Below are positions 1-6,701 of a stretch of DNA of 7,648 nucleotides, one piece after another. The notes under the pieces are model-generated. The model worked only from the letters and a program-made list of their open reading frames with translations, ran no database searches and had not been told where the DNA came from. Origin of the DNA: Bradyrhizobium sp. GTDB lineage: Bacteria; Pseudomonadota; Alphaproteobacteria; Rhizobiales; Xanthobacteraceae. The position numbers and the translations under genes are program-made. Numbering within the stretch: the first letter of the stretch is position 1; every line of letters starts with the position of its first letter. The DNA is taken from assembly GCA_025960445.1 (NCBI GenBank), contig JAICIT010000106.1, positions 1 to 7,648 on the forward strand. Reading direction: 5' to 3'.

Positions 1-1
1 C

Positions 2-160
2 CAGGCGTTCCGAATCGCGCATATGGGGCACGTCAACGCCCCGATGATCCTCGGCACGCTCGGCGTTGTCGAAGTCGGCCTCAATGCGCTCGATATTCCG
101 CACGGCAAAGGCGGCGTCGAGGCCGCGATCGAATGGCTTGGTGAAACTGTAAGCGCGTGA
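2..160 (+). CDS. Class-V PLP-dependent aminotransferase, 3' end only (alanine/serine-glyoxylate type)
   Basis: This is the last 52 codons of a gene that begins left of the window; the reading frame starts at base 2 and ends at TGA 158-160. The visible peptide includes FRIAHMGHVNAPMILGTLG, which matches the C-terminal domain of class-V (fold type I) aminotransferases such as alanine-glyoxylate and serine-glyoxylate aminotransferase, where FRIGHMG followed by a helix ending LGTLAGVE is typical. Enzymes of this family move an amino group to glyoxylate or pyruvate using pyridoxal phosphate in the cytoplasm. The PLP-binding lysine lies outside the window, so the amino donor cannot be fixed. The C-terminus looks unlike that of 2-aminoethylphosphonate transaminase (PhnW), another class-V member, as I remember it. 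The gene lies 114 bp upstream of an ABC importer on the same strand; a functional link is possible but unproven. Confidence 0.75.
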   Translation, partial: QAFRIAHMGHVNAPMILGTLGVVEVGLNALDIPHGKGGVEAAIEWLGETVSA

Positions 161-274
161 TCACGGCCGATGCCTTTTTGTCGCGCTGATATTCGTGCTT
201 AGATCGACCAACGATAAATTAGAAGCCGCGCGCGCGTTCTCGCGCGAACGCGGCAAGGTATCGGGAGCAAGTGA
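161..274 (+). promoter_or_regulatory. Leader region of the ABC operon with a GC-rich hairpin and ribosome binding site
   Basis: This 114 bp gap separates the aminotransferase stop from the ATPase start. It contains an inverted repeat, CGCGTTC (233-239) and GAACGCG (246-252), with a 6-nt loop. A purine-rich GGGAG at 263-267 lies seven bases before the TTG start. A run of five T at 175-179 follows a very short GGC/GCC stem (166-168 and 172-174), which is too weak to call a terminator. I found no convincing -35/-10 pair; GATAAA at 213-218 is the only AT-rich -10-like patch. The hairpin has no following T-run, so if it acts at all it would be as an mRNA leader structure. It may be chance in GC-rich DNA. 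Confidence 0.3.
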
Positions 275-1336
275 TTGGCGTCCGTTGAATTGCGCGGCCT
301 GACCAAGCGATTCGGACCGCTCGCGGTGGTCGACAATGTTTCGCTGCGTATCGATCACGGACAGTTGGTCTGCCTGCTGGGCCCCTCGGGCTGCGGCAAA
401 ACCACCACGCTCCGCCTGATCGCTGGCTTTCTGGAACCGTCGGAAGGCGAGATCAACGTCGGCGATCGCATCGTGTCATCGAGCGCGCGCACGCTGCCGC
501 CGGAGCAGCGCAAGATGTCGATGATTTTCCAAAGCTACGCGCTTTGGCCTCACATGACAGTGGCGGAAAATATCCTCTACGGGCTGCGCCTGCGAAAGCT
601 TCCTCGCGACACCATGGCGAAAAAACTCAAGGAGATCCTTCAAACCACCAAGCTCGATCCTCTCGCGCAGCGCTATCCCGGCGAACTGTCCGGCGGCCAA
701 CAGCAACGCGTCGCGCTCGCGCGCGCCTTGATCGTTGAACCGGAGACGCTGTTGCTCGACGAACCCTTGTCCAACCTCGACGCGAATTTGCGCGAGGAGA
801 TGCGGTTTGAAATTCGCCGCCTGCATGACGAGTATCGCTATACGACGGTCTACGTCACTCACGATCAATCGGAGGCGATGACCACAGCCGACCTGATCGC
901 GGTGATGAACGCCGGAAAAATCGATCAACTCGGCACGCCGGAAGATATCTACGATCGGCCTCAATCGGAATTCGTGGCGCGCTTCATCGGCGCCAGCAAC
1001 GTCATTAACGGCACCGCCCGCGACCATGATCACATTTCGTTTTCGGGAGCGACCCTGCAGGTGAGCGGTGCAAAACTCGAGCCGGGCCGACCGGCCGTGG
1101 TCGCGATCCGGCAGCACGACATCCAGCTTTCGACGCAACCGCCCCAGATCAGCGCGAATACGGTCAAAGCGATCGTGACGCGACAGGTTTTCCTCGGCGC
1201 AAGCCGCGACTACATGGTCGAGACCAGCGACGGCACGACATTGCGCATCGTCACTTCGACCGATAACGCCGTGCCGAGGGGGACCGAAGTCTGGCTTACG
1301 CTGCCACCCGAACGCTGCCGCGCGCTAAGCCGATGA
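275..1336 (+). CDS. ABC transporter ATP-binding protein (ferric/AfuC-like group, with TOBE domain)
   Basis: This 353-residue cytoplasmic ATPase energises the importer encoded with the next two genes. The nucleotide-binding domain has Walker A GPSGCGKTT at 36-44, a Q-loop in QSYALWPHMTV, signature LSGGQQQR from residue 138, Walker B LLLDEP with D162/E163, a D-loop SNLD and the H-loop histidine at 196. Residues from about 240 onward form a TOBE-type C-terminal domain (for example VVAIRQHDI), usual for ATPases of iron, spermidine and sugar importers of this length. The start is TTG at 275: TGA at 272-274 is an in-frame stop directly before it, so no longer protein is possible, and GGGAG at 263-267 gives a fair ribosome binding site. 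The solute-binding protein follows after about 19 bp, which suggests one operon. All catalytic motifs are intact. The substrate cannot be read from this subunit. Confidence 0.93.
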   Translation: MASVELRGLTKRFGPLAVVDNVSLRIDHGQLVCLLGPSGCGKTTTLRLIAGFLEPSEGEINVGDRIVSSSARTLPPEQRKMSMIFQSYALWPHMTVAENILYGLRLRKLPRDTMAKKLKEILQTTKLDPLAQRYPGELSGGQQQRVALARALIVEPETLLLDEPLSNLDANLREEMRFEIRRLHDEYRYTTVYVTHDQSEAMTTADLIAVMNAGKIDQLGTPEDIYDRPQSEFVARFIGASNVINGTARDHDHISFSGATLQVSGAKLEPGRPAVVAIRQHDIQLSTQPPQISANTVKAIVTRQVFLGASRDYMVETSDGTTLRIVTSTDNAVPRGTEVWLTLPPERCRALSR

Positions 1337-1345
1337 CGATATGTC

Positions 1346-1350
1346 GGAGG
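1346..1350 (+). promoter_or_regulatory. Ribosome binding site deciding the start of the solute-binding protein
   Basis: A perfect GGAGG lies five bases before the ATG at 1356. It falls inside the longer reading frame that opens at ATG 1341, which has no purine-rich sequence before it. The site therefore favours 1356 as the true start. Confidence 0.8.
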
Positions 1351-1355
1351 ATCCG

Positions 1356-2423
1356 ATGAAGAGGCAAGGCTTCTCCAGACGCGGCATCCTGAAAGGCTCA
1401 ACCGCGCTAGCGCTAGGCGGCGTGTTTGCTTCCGTCGCGCGTGCGGAGGCGCCGCCAGCGGTCGCCATTACACCCGGCCTGATCGAGGCCGCGCGCCGGG
1501 AAGCCAAGGTCGTGTTCTACTCATCGATGGACCTTCCGGTTGGCGAAAAACTCGGCAAGGCGTTCGAGGCGCAATATCCAGGCGTTGCCGTGCAGATTGA
1601 GCGTTCCGGATCCGAGCGCTTGTTTCAGCGGGTAGCCCAGGAATTCGCGAGCAATATCCACGCCGCCGACGTGATCAACAGCTCGGATGCGTCGCATTTT
1701 ATTCCGTGGAAGAAGAGCGGCTGGCTCGCGCCATTCGTCTCCGACGACATCGCCAAGTATTTCCCCGCGGAGTACCGCGACCCGGACGGCATGTTCGCCA
1801 CCACGCGTATTTGGCTGTCTTCGATCGCGTATAATACCAATCTTGTGAAGCCGGAAGATGCACCCAGGAGTTTCGCCGATCTGCTCGACCCGAGATGGGC
1901 CGGCAAGATGGTAAAAGGTCATCCCGCTTATAGCGGCACCATCATGACGGCGACCTTCCAGATGGTGCGCGAACTCGGCTGGGAATATTTCGAGAAGCTG
2001 GCCAGGCAGCGCGTGATGCAGGTGCAGTCGTCGACCGATCCGCCGAAGAAGCTCTCGCTTGGTGAGCGCGCGGTGATGGCCGATGGCAACGAATACGGCG
2101 TCGTGCTGTTGAAGGAAGCCGGCCAGCCGGTCGAGCCGGTCTACCCGACCGAAGGAACGCCGACCATTTCAGGCCCGAGCGGAATTTTCGCCAGCGCGCC
2201 ACATCCCAATGCCGCGCGGCTGTTCCAGGCTTGGCTGCACTCTCGCGAAACCCAGCAGTTTTTCATCGACTTCACGGCGCAATATTCGGTTCATGTGCAG
2301 GTGAAGTCCAAGCCCGGGCGCCGCAAGATCTCTGATATCAAGCTGATGAAGGAAGACGCCGCGGGCGTCGAGCAAATGGCGGACGAGATCAAGACCCGTT
2401 ATGCACGGCTGTTTCGGGTCTGA
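1356..2423 (+). CDS. ABC transporter periplasmic solute-binding protein, Tat-exported, substrate unknown
   Basis: This 355-residue protein (from ATG 1356) would capture solute in the periplasm for the fused permease. The N-terminus has a twin-arginine signal: SRRGILK at residues 7-13, a small hydrophobic stretch (about 15-28) and an ARA cleavage site after residue 30, so it is probably exported folded. The mature part begins with KVVFYSSMD and continues with an IERSGSERLFQRV segment, typical of the iron(III)/AfuA-like extracellular binding proteins. In true ferric binders (FbpA) two adjacent tyrosines bind the metal; in the comparable region this protein has NEYGVVLL (Y247, no second tyrosine), so ferric iron is not supported. 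Other ligands known for this broad family include thiamine, phosphonates and organic anions. The longer start at 1341 would add five residues but lacks a ribosome binding site. A 100 bp gap follows before the permease. Confidence 0.87.
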   Translation: MKRQGFSRRGILKGSTALALGGVFASVARAEAPPAVAITPGLIEAARREAKVVFYSSMDLPVGEKLGKAFEAQYPGVAVQIERSGSERLFQRVAQEFASNIHAADVINSSDASHFIPWKKSGWLAPFVSDDIAKYFPAEYRDPDGMFATTRIWLSSIAYNTNLVKPEDAPRSFADLLDPRWAGKMVKGHPAYSGTIMTATFQMVRELGWEYFEKLARQRVMQVQSSTDPPKKLSLGERAVMADGNEYGVVLLKEAGQPVEPVYPTEGTPTISGPSGIFASAPHPNAARLFQAWLHSRETQQFFIDFTAQYSVHVQVKSKPGRRKISDIKLMKEDAAGVEQMADEIKTRYARLFRV

Positions 2424-2478
2424 CATCTGACCTCTCAGAGATGGAAAGACCCCGTCTCGACCGTCAATAGCTGCTGTG

Positions 2479-2492
2479 GCGCTGCGCAGCGC
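2479..2492 (+). promoter_or_regulatory. Perfect 14-bp palindrome between binding-protein and permease genes
   Basis: GCGCTGCGCAGCGC is self-complementary and could form an RNA stem of five G/C-rich pairs around a 4-nt loop. It sits 56 bp after the binding-protein stop and 32 bp before the preferred permease start. No T-run follows, so it is not a standard intrinsic terminator. Hairpins at this position in ABC operons often protect the upstream message and raise binding protein relative to permease; that role here is inferred. Confidence 0.35.
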
Positions 2493-2523
2493 TAGGAAAC
2501 AAACACGTCATAGTCGGGACCCA

Positions 2524-4239
2524 ATGAGCACCACAACAATCGACGGAACCCGCGGCAGGATCGATTGGACCAAACCGGTGCTGTGGCTGTTCGCGGCATC
2601 CCTGGTTGTGCTGATCCTGATGCCGCTCTCCTGGCTTGCGATCTACAGCGTCACCGACAAATCCAATCACCTGACGCTGTCGAATTTCGTCAAGCTGTTC
2701 ACCGATCCGGATTTCCTCGACCCGCTTGTGACGACGGCGATCATTGCGATCACCTCCGCGGCAATCTGCTGCGCTGTTGCCGCGCCGATGGGATGGCTGG
2801 TGTCGCGCACCGATATGCCCGGACGGCAGTTCATCCGCGCGCTGGTCACCGCGTCATTCGTGACGCCGCCGTTTCTCGGCGCGGTTGCCTGGGAATTGCT
2901 GGCGGCGCCGAACAGCGGATTGCTGAATCAATTGTTCAGGTTCGTGAGCGGAGCCGAAGCCGACGAGCATCTATTCAATATCTATTCGCTGGGCGGAATC
3001 ATTTTCGTGATTTCCTGCTACACGTTTCCTTTCGTGTTTGTGCTGGTTGCCAATGCGCTCGATAACATGCCCGGCGAACTCGAGGATGCTTCCGCCATCC
3101 TGGGCGGCAGGGCCTGGACCACGGCGCGGCGCGTCACAATTCCCTTGGCGCTGCCGGCTCTCATTGCCGGCGCATTGATCGCGTTTCTGCAGGCCATGAC
3201 CCTGTTCGGTTCGCCGGCGATTCTGGCGCTCCCAGCCGGCTTCCACACTATGACCACCAAGATATGGAGCCTGTTCCAATATCCGCCGAAGCTCGAACTT
3301 GCCGCCGCCGCCGCGGTGCCGCTGCTCATCCTGACCATCATCTTGCTGCAGGCGCAGAAGTTCATTCTCGGCCGTCGCGGCTATTCGGTGGTCGGCGGCA
3401 AATATGGCGCGCCGCGCCGCGTCGAGATGAAGAAGTGGCGCTGGGCGGCGCTGGCATTTTGCCTGGTGGTGCTGCTCAACCCGGTGTTCCTGCCGTATTT
3501 CGCGCTGCTGAATGCGGCATTCTCGCCGAATGCGACCACTCTGGTCACGCCATCGACCATGACCCTGCACAATGTCGTGTTCGTGTTCACTGAATTGTCC
3601 TCGACGCAGCTCGCGCTCAAGAACACGGTGATACTCGGCACCGCCACCGCCACCATAGGCACGGTTCTCGCGCTCGTCATTTCCTACGTGACCACACGCC
3701 GGGTGGTGACGGGTTCGCGTGTGCTCGGATTCCTTGCGACCGCTCCGGTCGCCGTTCCCGGCATCGTGCTCGGCGTCGGCTTGTTCCTGAGCTACACCCG
3801 GCCACCTTTTGTGCTGTACGGGACGCTATGGATTCTCCTGGTTGCGTTCCTGACCATCAATTTGCCGTCGGCCTATCAGCAATTGCAGGCGGCTTTCGCT
3901 ACCATTCACCCGGAGCTCGAAGACGCCAGCCGAATACTGGGCGCGACGCGGCTGCAATCGCTACGTCAGATTACAGCGCCGCTGTTGCGCACCGGCGTGA
4001 TCGCCACCTGGTGCTTCATCTTCATCGGCGTGATGCGCGAACTGTCGGCGGCCATCGTGCTTTTTACTTCGCAAACCAAAGTGATCAGCGTGCTGATTTA
4101 CGATCTCAACGAAAGCGGTGATCTCGCGGCCATTTCGGTGCTGGGCATCGCGATGCTGGTGATCACGTTCACGGTCGTTCTCGCCGTCAATCGTATCCCG
4201 ACGTTCGGCGCCAACGCCGGTGCGCGATTGCGCAACTAG
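2524..4239 (+). CDS. Fused ABC transporter permease (two transmembrane halves in one chain, AfuB/FbpB-like)
   Basis: From ATG 2524 this is a 571-residue inner-membrane protein that forms the whole translocation channel. Each half carries its own EAA loop, the contact site for the ATPase: ELEDASAILGG from residue 185 (followed by IPLALP) and ELEDASRILGA from residue 464 (followed by TAPLLRT). A cytoplasmic linker rich in basic residues (about 300-325, RRGYSVVGGKYGAPRR) separates the halves. Long hydrophobic stretches, such as VLWLFAASLVVLILMPLSWL near the N-terminus and AISVLGIAMLVITFTVVLAV near the C-terminus, mark membrane helices, probably about 12 in all. A longer frame opens at GTG 2476, but that extension is hydrophilic and overlaps the palindrome at 2479-2492. 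ATG 2524 has only a weak GGGA at 2516-2519. The length fits the fused ferric-type permeases. The second EAA loop lacks the usual LP ending, a modest deviation. Confidence 0.92.
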   Translation: MSTTTIDGTRGRIDWTKPVLWLFAASLVVLILMPLSWLAIYSVTDKSNHLTLSNFVKLFTDPDFLDPLVTTAIIAITSAAICCAVAAPMGWLVSRTDMPGRQFIRALVTASFVTPPFLGAVAWELLAAPNSGLLNQLFRFVSGAEADEHLFNIYSLGGIIFVISCYTFPFVFVLVANALDNMPGELEDASAILGGRAWTTARRVTIPLALPALIAGALIAFLQAMTLFGSPAILALPAGFHTMTTKIWSLFQYPPKLELAAAAAVPLLILTIILLQAQKFILGRRGYSVVGGKYGAPRRVEMKKWRWAALAFCLVVLLNPVFLPYFALLNAAFSPNATTLVTPSTMTLHNVVFVFTELSSTQLALKNTVILGTATATIGTVLALVISYVTTRRVVTGSRVLGFLATAPVAVPGIVLGVGLFLSYTRPPFVLYGTLWILLVAFLTINLPSAYQQLQAAFATIHPELEDASRILGATRLQSLRQITAPLLRTGVIATWCFIFIGVMRELSAAIVLFTSQTKVISVLIYDLNESGDLAAISVLGIAMLVITFTVVLAVNRIPTFGANAGARLRN

Positions 4240-4337
4240 CCCCCGCAGGAAAAGAGCCGCTATCTCTGGCAATCCGCCCAAATCCGGCCGATATACATCT
4301 ATCCCGGCGGCGAACTTGCTGGAAAACGAGGACCTAA
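4240..4337 (+). promoter_or_regulatory. Gap before the peptidase gene, with its ribosome binding site at 4328-4332
   Basis: GAGGA at 4328-4332 lies five bases before the GTG at 4338 and supports that start. The rest of the 98 bp gap holds a -10-like TATACA at 4292-4297, but no -35 at normal spacing (CTGGCA at 4265-4270 is 21 bp away). There is no clear terminator hairpin after the permease stop at 4239. The peptidase could therefore be read through from the ABC operon or have its own weak promoter; the sequence does not decide. Confidence 0.4.
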
Positions 4338-6458
4338 GTGACAGAAGCGATAAAATCAAAGAGCCGATTGACGCCACCGATCGCACCGCGCCGGCCACAT
4401 GCATTCACCCGACATGGCATCACCATTGTCGATGATTATGCATGGCTGAAGGACCCGAACTGGCAGGAGGTCCTGCGCGACCCCGGCGTCCTCGACCCGG
4501 ATGTCCGAAAATATCTCGAAGCCGAGAACAGCTATACCGATGGCGTGCTCGGCCATACCGCCGCTCTGCAGAAAATCCTGGTGAAGGAAATGCGTGGACG
4601 GATCAAGGAAGACGACACCAGCGTACCCTCGCCCGACGGACCCTTTGCGTACTTGCGAAAATTCCGCGAAGGCGGTCAGCACGAGCAGTTCGGACGCATG
4701 CCGCGCAACGGTGGCGAGATCCAGATAGTGCTCGATGGCGATCAGCTTGCGGCCGAACACGAGTACTTCAAATTTGGCGGCGCCAGGCATTCGCCCGATC
4801 ATCGTCTTGAGGCCTGGAGCGCCGATATCAAGGGTTCTGAATATTTCTCGATCCGGGTCCGCGATTGGGTAAGCGGGGCCGATCGCGATGATCTCGTCGA
4901 AGAGAGCGATGGCGCCGTGGTGTGGACCACCGACTGCAAAAGCTTTTTTTACGTCAAGCTCGATGAAAATCATCGCCCGATGCAGGTGTGGCGTCACCGG
5001 CTGGGCACGCCGCAGACACAGGACGTCTTGATTTACGAAGAGCAGGATTCAGGCTGGTTCACGCATCTTCATGAAAGCTCTAGCGGCCGTTTCTGCGTCG
5101 TCGCGGGCGGCGATCACGAAACCTCCGAGCAGCGCCTGATCGACCTGTCCAATCCGGATGCACCGCCGCGGCTGATCGAGCCGCGCCAGGTCGGAGTGCA
5201 GTACTCGGTTGCGGATCGCGGCGACGAGTTGTTCATTCTCACCAACGCCGATGCCGCTATCGATTTCAAGATCGTCACTGTCTCGCTGCAAGCGCCGGAG
5301 CGCCGCAACTGGCGCGATTTGATTCCGCACCGGAGCGGTATTTATGTGCTCGATCTTGAACTGTATTCCGGCCATCTGGTGCGGCTGGAACGCGCTCATG
5401 CATTGCCGGCCATCATCATCCGGGATCTCGCATCAGGGGAAGAGCACGCCATCGCTTTCGACGAGGCGGCCTATTCGCTCGACACGCTTGGCGGCTATGA
5501 ATTCGATACCAGCAATCTGCGTTTTTCCTATTCGTCGATGACCACGCCGACGGAAATCTACGACTACGACATGACGACCCGCACCCGTACCTTGCGCAAG
5601 CGGCAGGAGATTCCGTCCGGCCACAATCCCGCGGACTATCTCACCACACGGATTATGGCCGTATCCCATGATGGCGCCGAGGTGCCGGTCTCGATCCTGC
5701 ATCGCAAGGACCTTCGGCGCGATGGCACCGCGCCGTTGCTGCTGTACGGCTATGGCTCCTACGGCATGGCAATGCCTGCATCGTTTTCCTCCAACCGGCT
5801 GTCATTGGTTGATCGCGGGTTCGTCTATGCGATCGCGCACATCAGGGGAGGCACCGACAAGGGCTGGGGCTGGTATCTCGACGGCAAGCGCGAAAAGAAA
5901 ACCAACAGCTTCGACGATTTCGCAGCCAGCGCCCGCGCCCTGATATCGGCGAAATACACCGCCGCCAGGCGGATCGTCGCCCACGGCGGCAGCGCCGGCG
6001 GGATGCTGATGGGCGCGGTTGCCAATCGCGCCGGTGAGTTGTTCGCAGGCATTGTTGCCGAAGTGCCGTTTGTCGACGTTCTCAATACCATGCTTGACGA
6101 CACTCTGCCGCTGACGCCGCCGGAATGGCCCGAATGGGGAAATCCGATCGAGAGCGAAGCCGATTTCAAGACCATTCTCTCCTATTCGCCTTACGAGAAC
6201 GTCGCGGCTAAGGAATATCCGGCGATCCTGGCGATGGGCGGGCTGACCGATCCGCGTGTCACCTATTGGGAGCCGGCGAAATGGATCGCGCGCCTGCGCC
6301 CGGCCATGACCGGCGGCGGGCCGGTATTGCTTCGCATCAATATGGGCGCGGGTCACGGCGGTGCATCCGGCCGGTTCGAGCGGCTCGATGAAGTCGCGAT
6401 CGTCTATGCATTCGCGCTTTGGGCGGTGGGGTTGGCGGATCGACGCGAAGCGGCCTGA
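4338..6458 (+). CDS. ptrB: Prolyl-oligopeptidase family (S9) serine peptidase, oligopeptidase B type
   Basis: The 706-residue protein has the two-part build of oligopeptidase B: an N-terminal beta-propeller (to about residue 420) that limits access to short peptides, and a C-terminal alpha/beta-hydrolase domain. The catalytic triad is S552 in HGGSAGG, D638 in GGLTDPRVTYWEP and H673 in GAGHGG. Spacings of 86 and 121 residues agree with E. coli PtrB (S532, D617, H652, from memory). There is no signal peptide, so it is cytoplasmic. The enterobacterial enzyme cuts after basic residues. Here the counterparts of its P2-binding D460/D462 are P480 and S482, and its P1-binding E576/E578 are E596 and P598, so strict dibasic preference is doubtful. 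The GTG start has GAGGA at 4328-4332. A likely terminator begins two bases after the stop. The family call is firm; the exact specificity is not. Confidence 0.92.
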   Translation: MTEAIKSKSRLTPPIAPRRPHAFTRHGITIVDDYAWLKDPNWQEVLRDPGVLDPDVRKYLEAENSYTDGVLGHTAALQKILVKEMRGRIKEDDTSVPSPDGPFAYLRKFREGGQHEQFGRMPRNGGEIQIVLDGDQLAAEHEYFKFGGARHSPDHRLEAWSADIKGSEYFSIRVRDWVSGADRDDLVEESDGAVVWTTDCKSFFYVKLDENHRPMQVWRHRLGTPQTQDVLIYEEQDSGWFTHLHESSSGRFCVVAGGDHETSEQRLIDLSNPDAPPRLIEPRQVGVQYSVADRGDELFILTNADAAIDFKIVTVSLQAPERRNWRDLIPHRSGIYVLDLELYSGHLVRLERAHALPAIIIRDLASGEEHAIAFDEAAYSLDTLGGYEFDTSNLRFSYSSMTTPTEIYDYDMTTRTRTLRKRQEIPSGHNPADYLTTRIMAVSHDGAEVPVSILHRKDLRRDGTAPLLLYGYGSYGMAMPASFSSNRLSLVDRGFVYAIAHIRGGTDKGWGWYLDGKREKKTNSFDDFAASARALISAKYTAARRIVAHGGSAGGMLMGAVANRAGELFAGIVAEVPFVDVLNTMLDDTLPLTPPEWPEWGNPIESEADFKTILSYSPYENVAAKEYPAILAMGGLTDPRVTYWEPAKWIARLRPAMTGGGPVLLRINMGAGHGGASGRFERLDEVAIVYAFALWAVGLADRREAA

Positions 6459-6459
6459 A

Positions 6460-6495
6460 CTAGAGCCACTTCGCTCGAAAACGCTCTAGCTTTTT
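6460..6495 (+). terminator. Candidate intrinsic terminator of the peptidase gene
   Basis: CTAGAGC (6460-6466) pairs perfectly with GCTCTAG (6483-6489). Inside, TTC and GAA can add three more pairs around a GCTC loop. One C and then five T (6491-6495) follow, giving a stem plus T-run. It begins two bases after the peptidase stop codon. The right arm is part of the first repeat unit, so the dispersed repeat itself may have supplied the terminator. Confidence 0.45.
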
Positions 6496-6675
6496 CTTCC
6501 GACGCGTTTTCTTCACGCGAACCGGCGGCCACTTCGCTCGAAAACGCTCTAGCTTTTCTTCCGACGCGCTTTCTTCACGCGAACCGGCGGCCACTTCGCT
6601 CGAAAACGCTCTAGCTTATTCTTCCGACGCGTTTTCTTCACGCGAACCGGCGGCCACTTCGCTCGAAAACGCTCT
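6466..6675. repeat. Tandem array of a 62-63 bp unit (three full copies and a 22-bp partial copy) built from a dispersed palindromic repeat
   Basis: The units are 6466-6528 (63 bp), 6529-6590 (62 bp), 6591-6653 (63 bp) and a partial copy at 6654-6675 that stops at CGCTCT. They differ at only a few bases: unit 2 lacks one T in the T-run and has GCGCTTTC where the others have GCGTTTTC; unit 3 has TTATT in place of TTTTT. Each unit holds GAAAACGC and GCGTTTTC plus TTCGC and GCGAA arms, so hairpins can form across each junction: 6504-6547, 6566-6609 (one mismatch) and 6629-6672, each with an 11-nt loop. On the - strand the core reads GCGTTTTCGAGCGAAGTGG, which I recognise as a repeat scattered between genes of Bradyrhizobium-type genomes. 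I see no reading frame with coding character. It fills most of the 243 bp gap between two convergent genes. Confidence 0.9.
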
Positions 6676-6678
6676 GAC

Positions 6679-6692
6679 GGCGCGATTGCGCC
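6679..6692 (-). terminator. Weak hairpin just after the stop of the regulator gene
   Basis: GGCGC (6679-6683) and GCGCC (6688-6692) form a perfect 5-bp G/C stem around a GATT loop, ten bases beyond the stop codon of the - strand regulator. There is no T-run on the - strand after it, so it is at best a partial or Rho-assisted end signal. Confidence 0.25.
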
Positions 6693-6701
6693 AACACCAG
6701 T

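Noticed and set aside
476..1138. Long - strand reading frame opposite the ATPase
   Set aside because: It is a shadow of the ATPase gene: Arg-rich and without domain motifs, as is common opposite high-GC genes. The same holds for the - strand frames at 2971-3570, 4356-4997 and 5802-6356.
1341..1355. Five-residue N-terminal extension of the solute-binding protein from ATG 1341
   Set aside because: No ribosome binding site precedes 1341, while GGAGG stands five bases before ATG 1356, which also gives a normal-length Tat signal.
2476..2523. Sixteen-residue extension of the permease from GTG 2476
   Set aside because: The extension is strongly basic and hydrophilic, overlaps the 14-bp palindrome, and lacks a clear ribosome binding site; MSTTTIDG at 2524 looks like a natural start.
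275..4239. A named ferric transporter (fbpABC/afuABC)
   Set aside because: The family architecture fits, but the binding protein lacks the tandem tyrosines, so assigning iron and those gene symbols would overstate the evidence.
6466..6675. CRISPR array
   Set aside because: The repeats are directly adjacent with no unique spacers, the unit is 62-63 bp and contains internal palindromes, and no cas gene is present.
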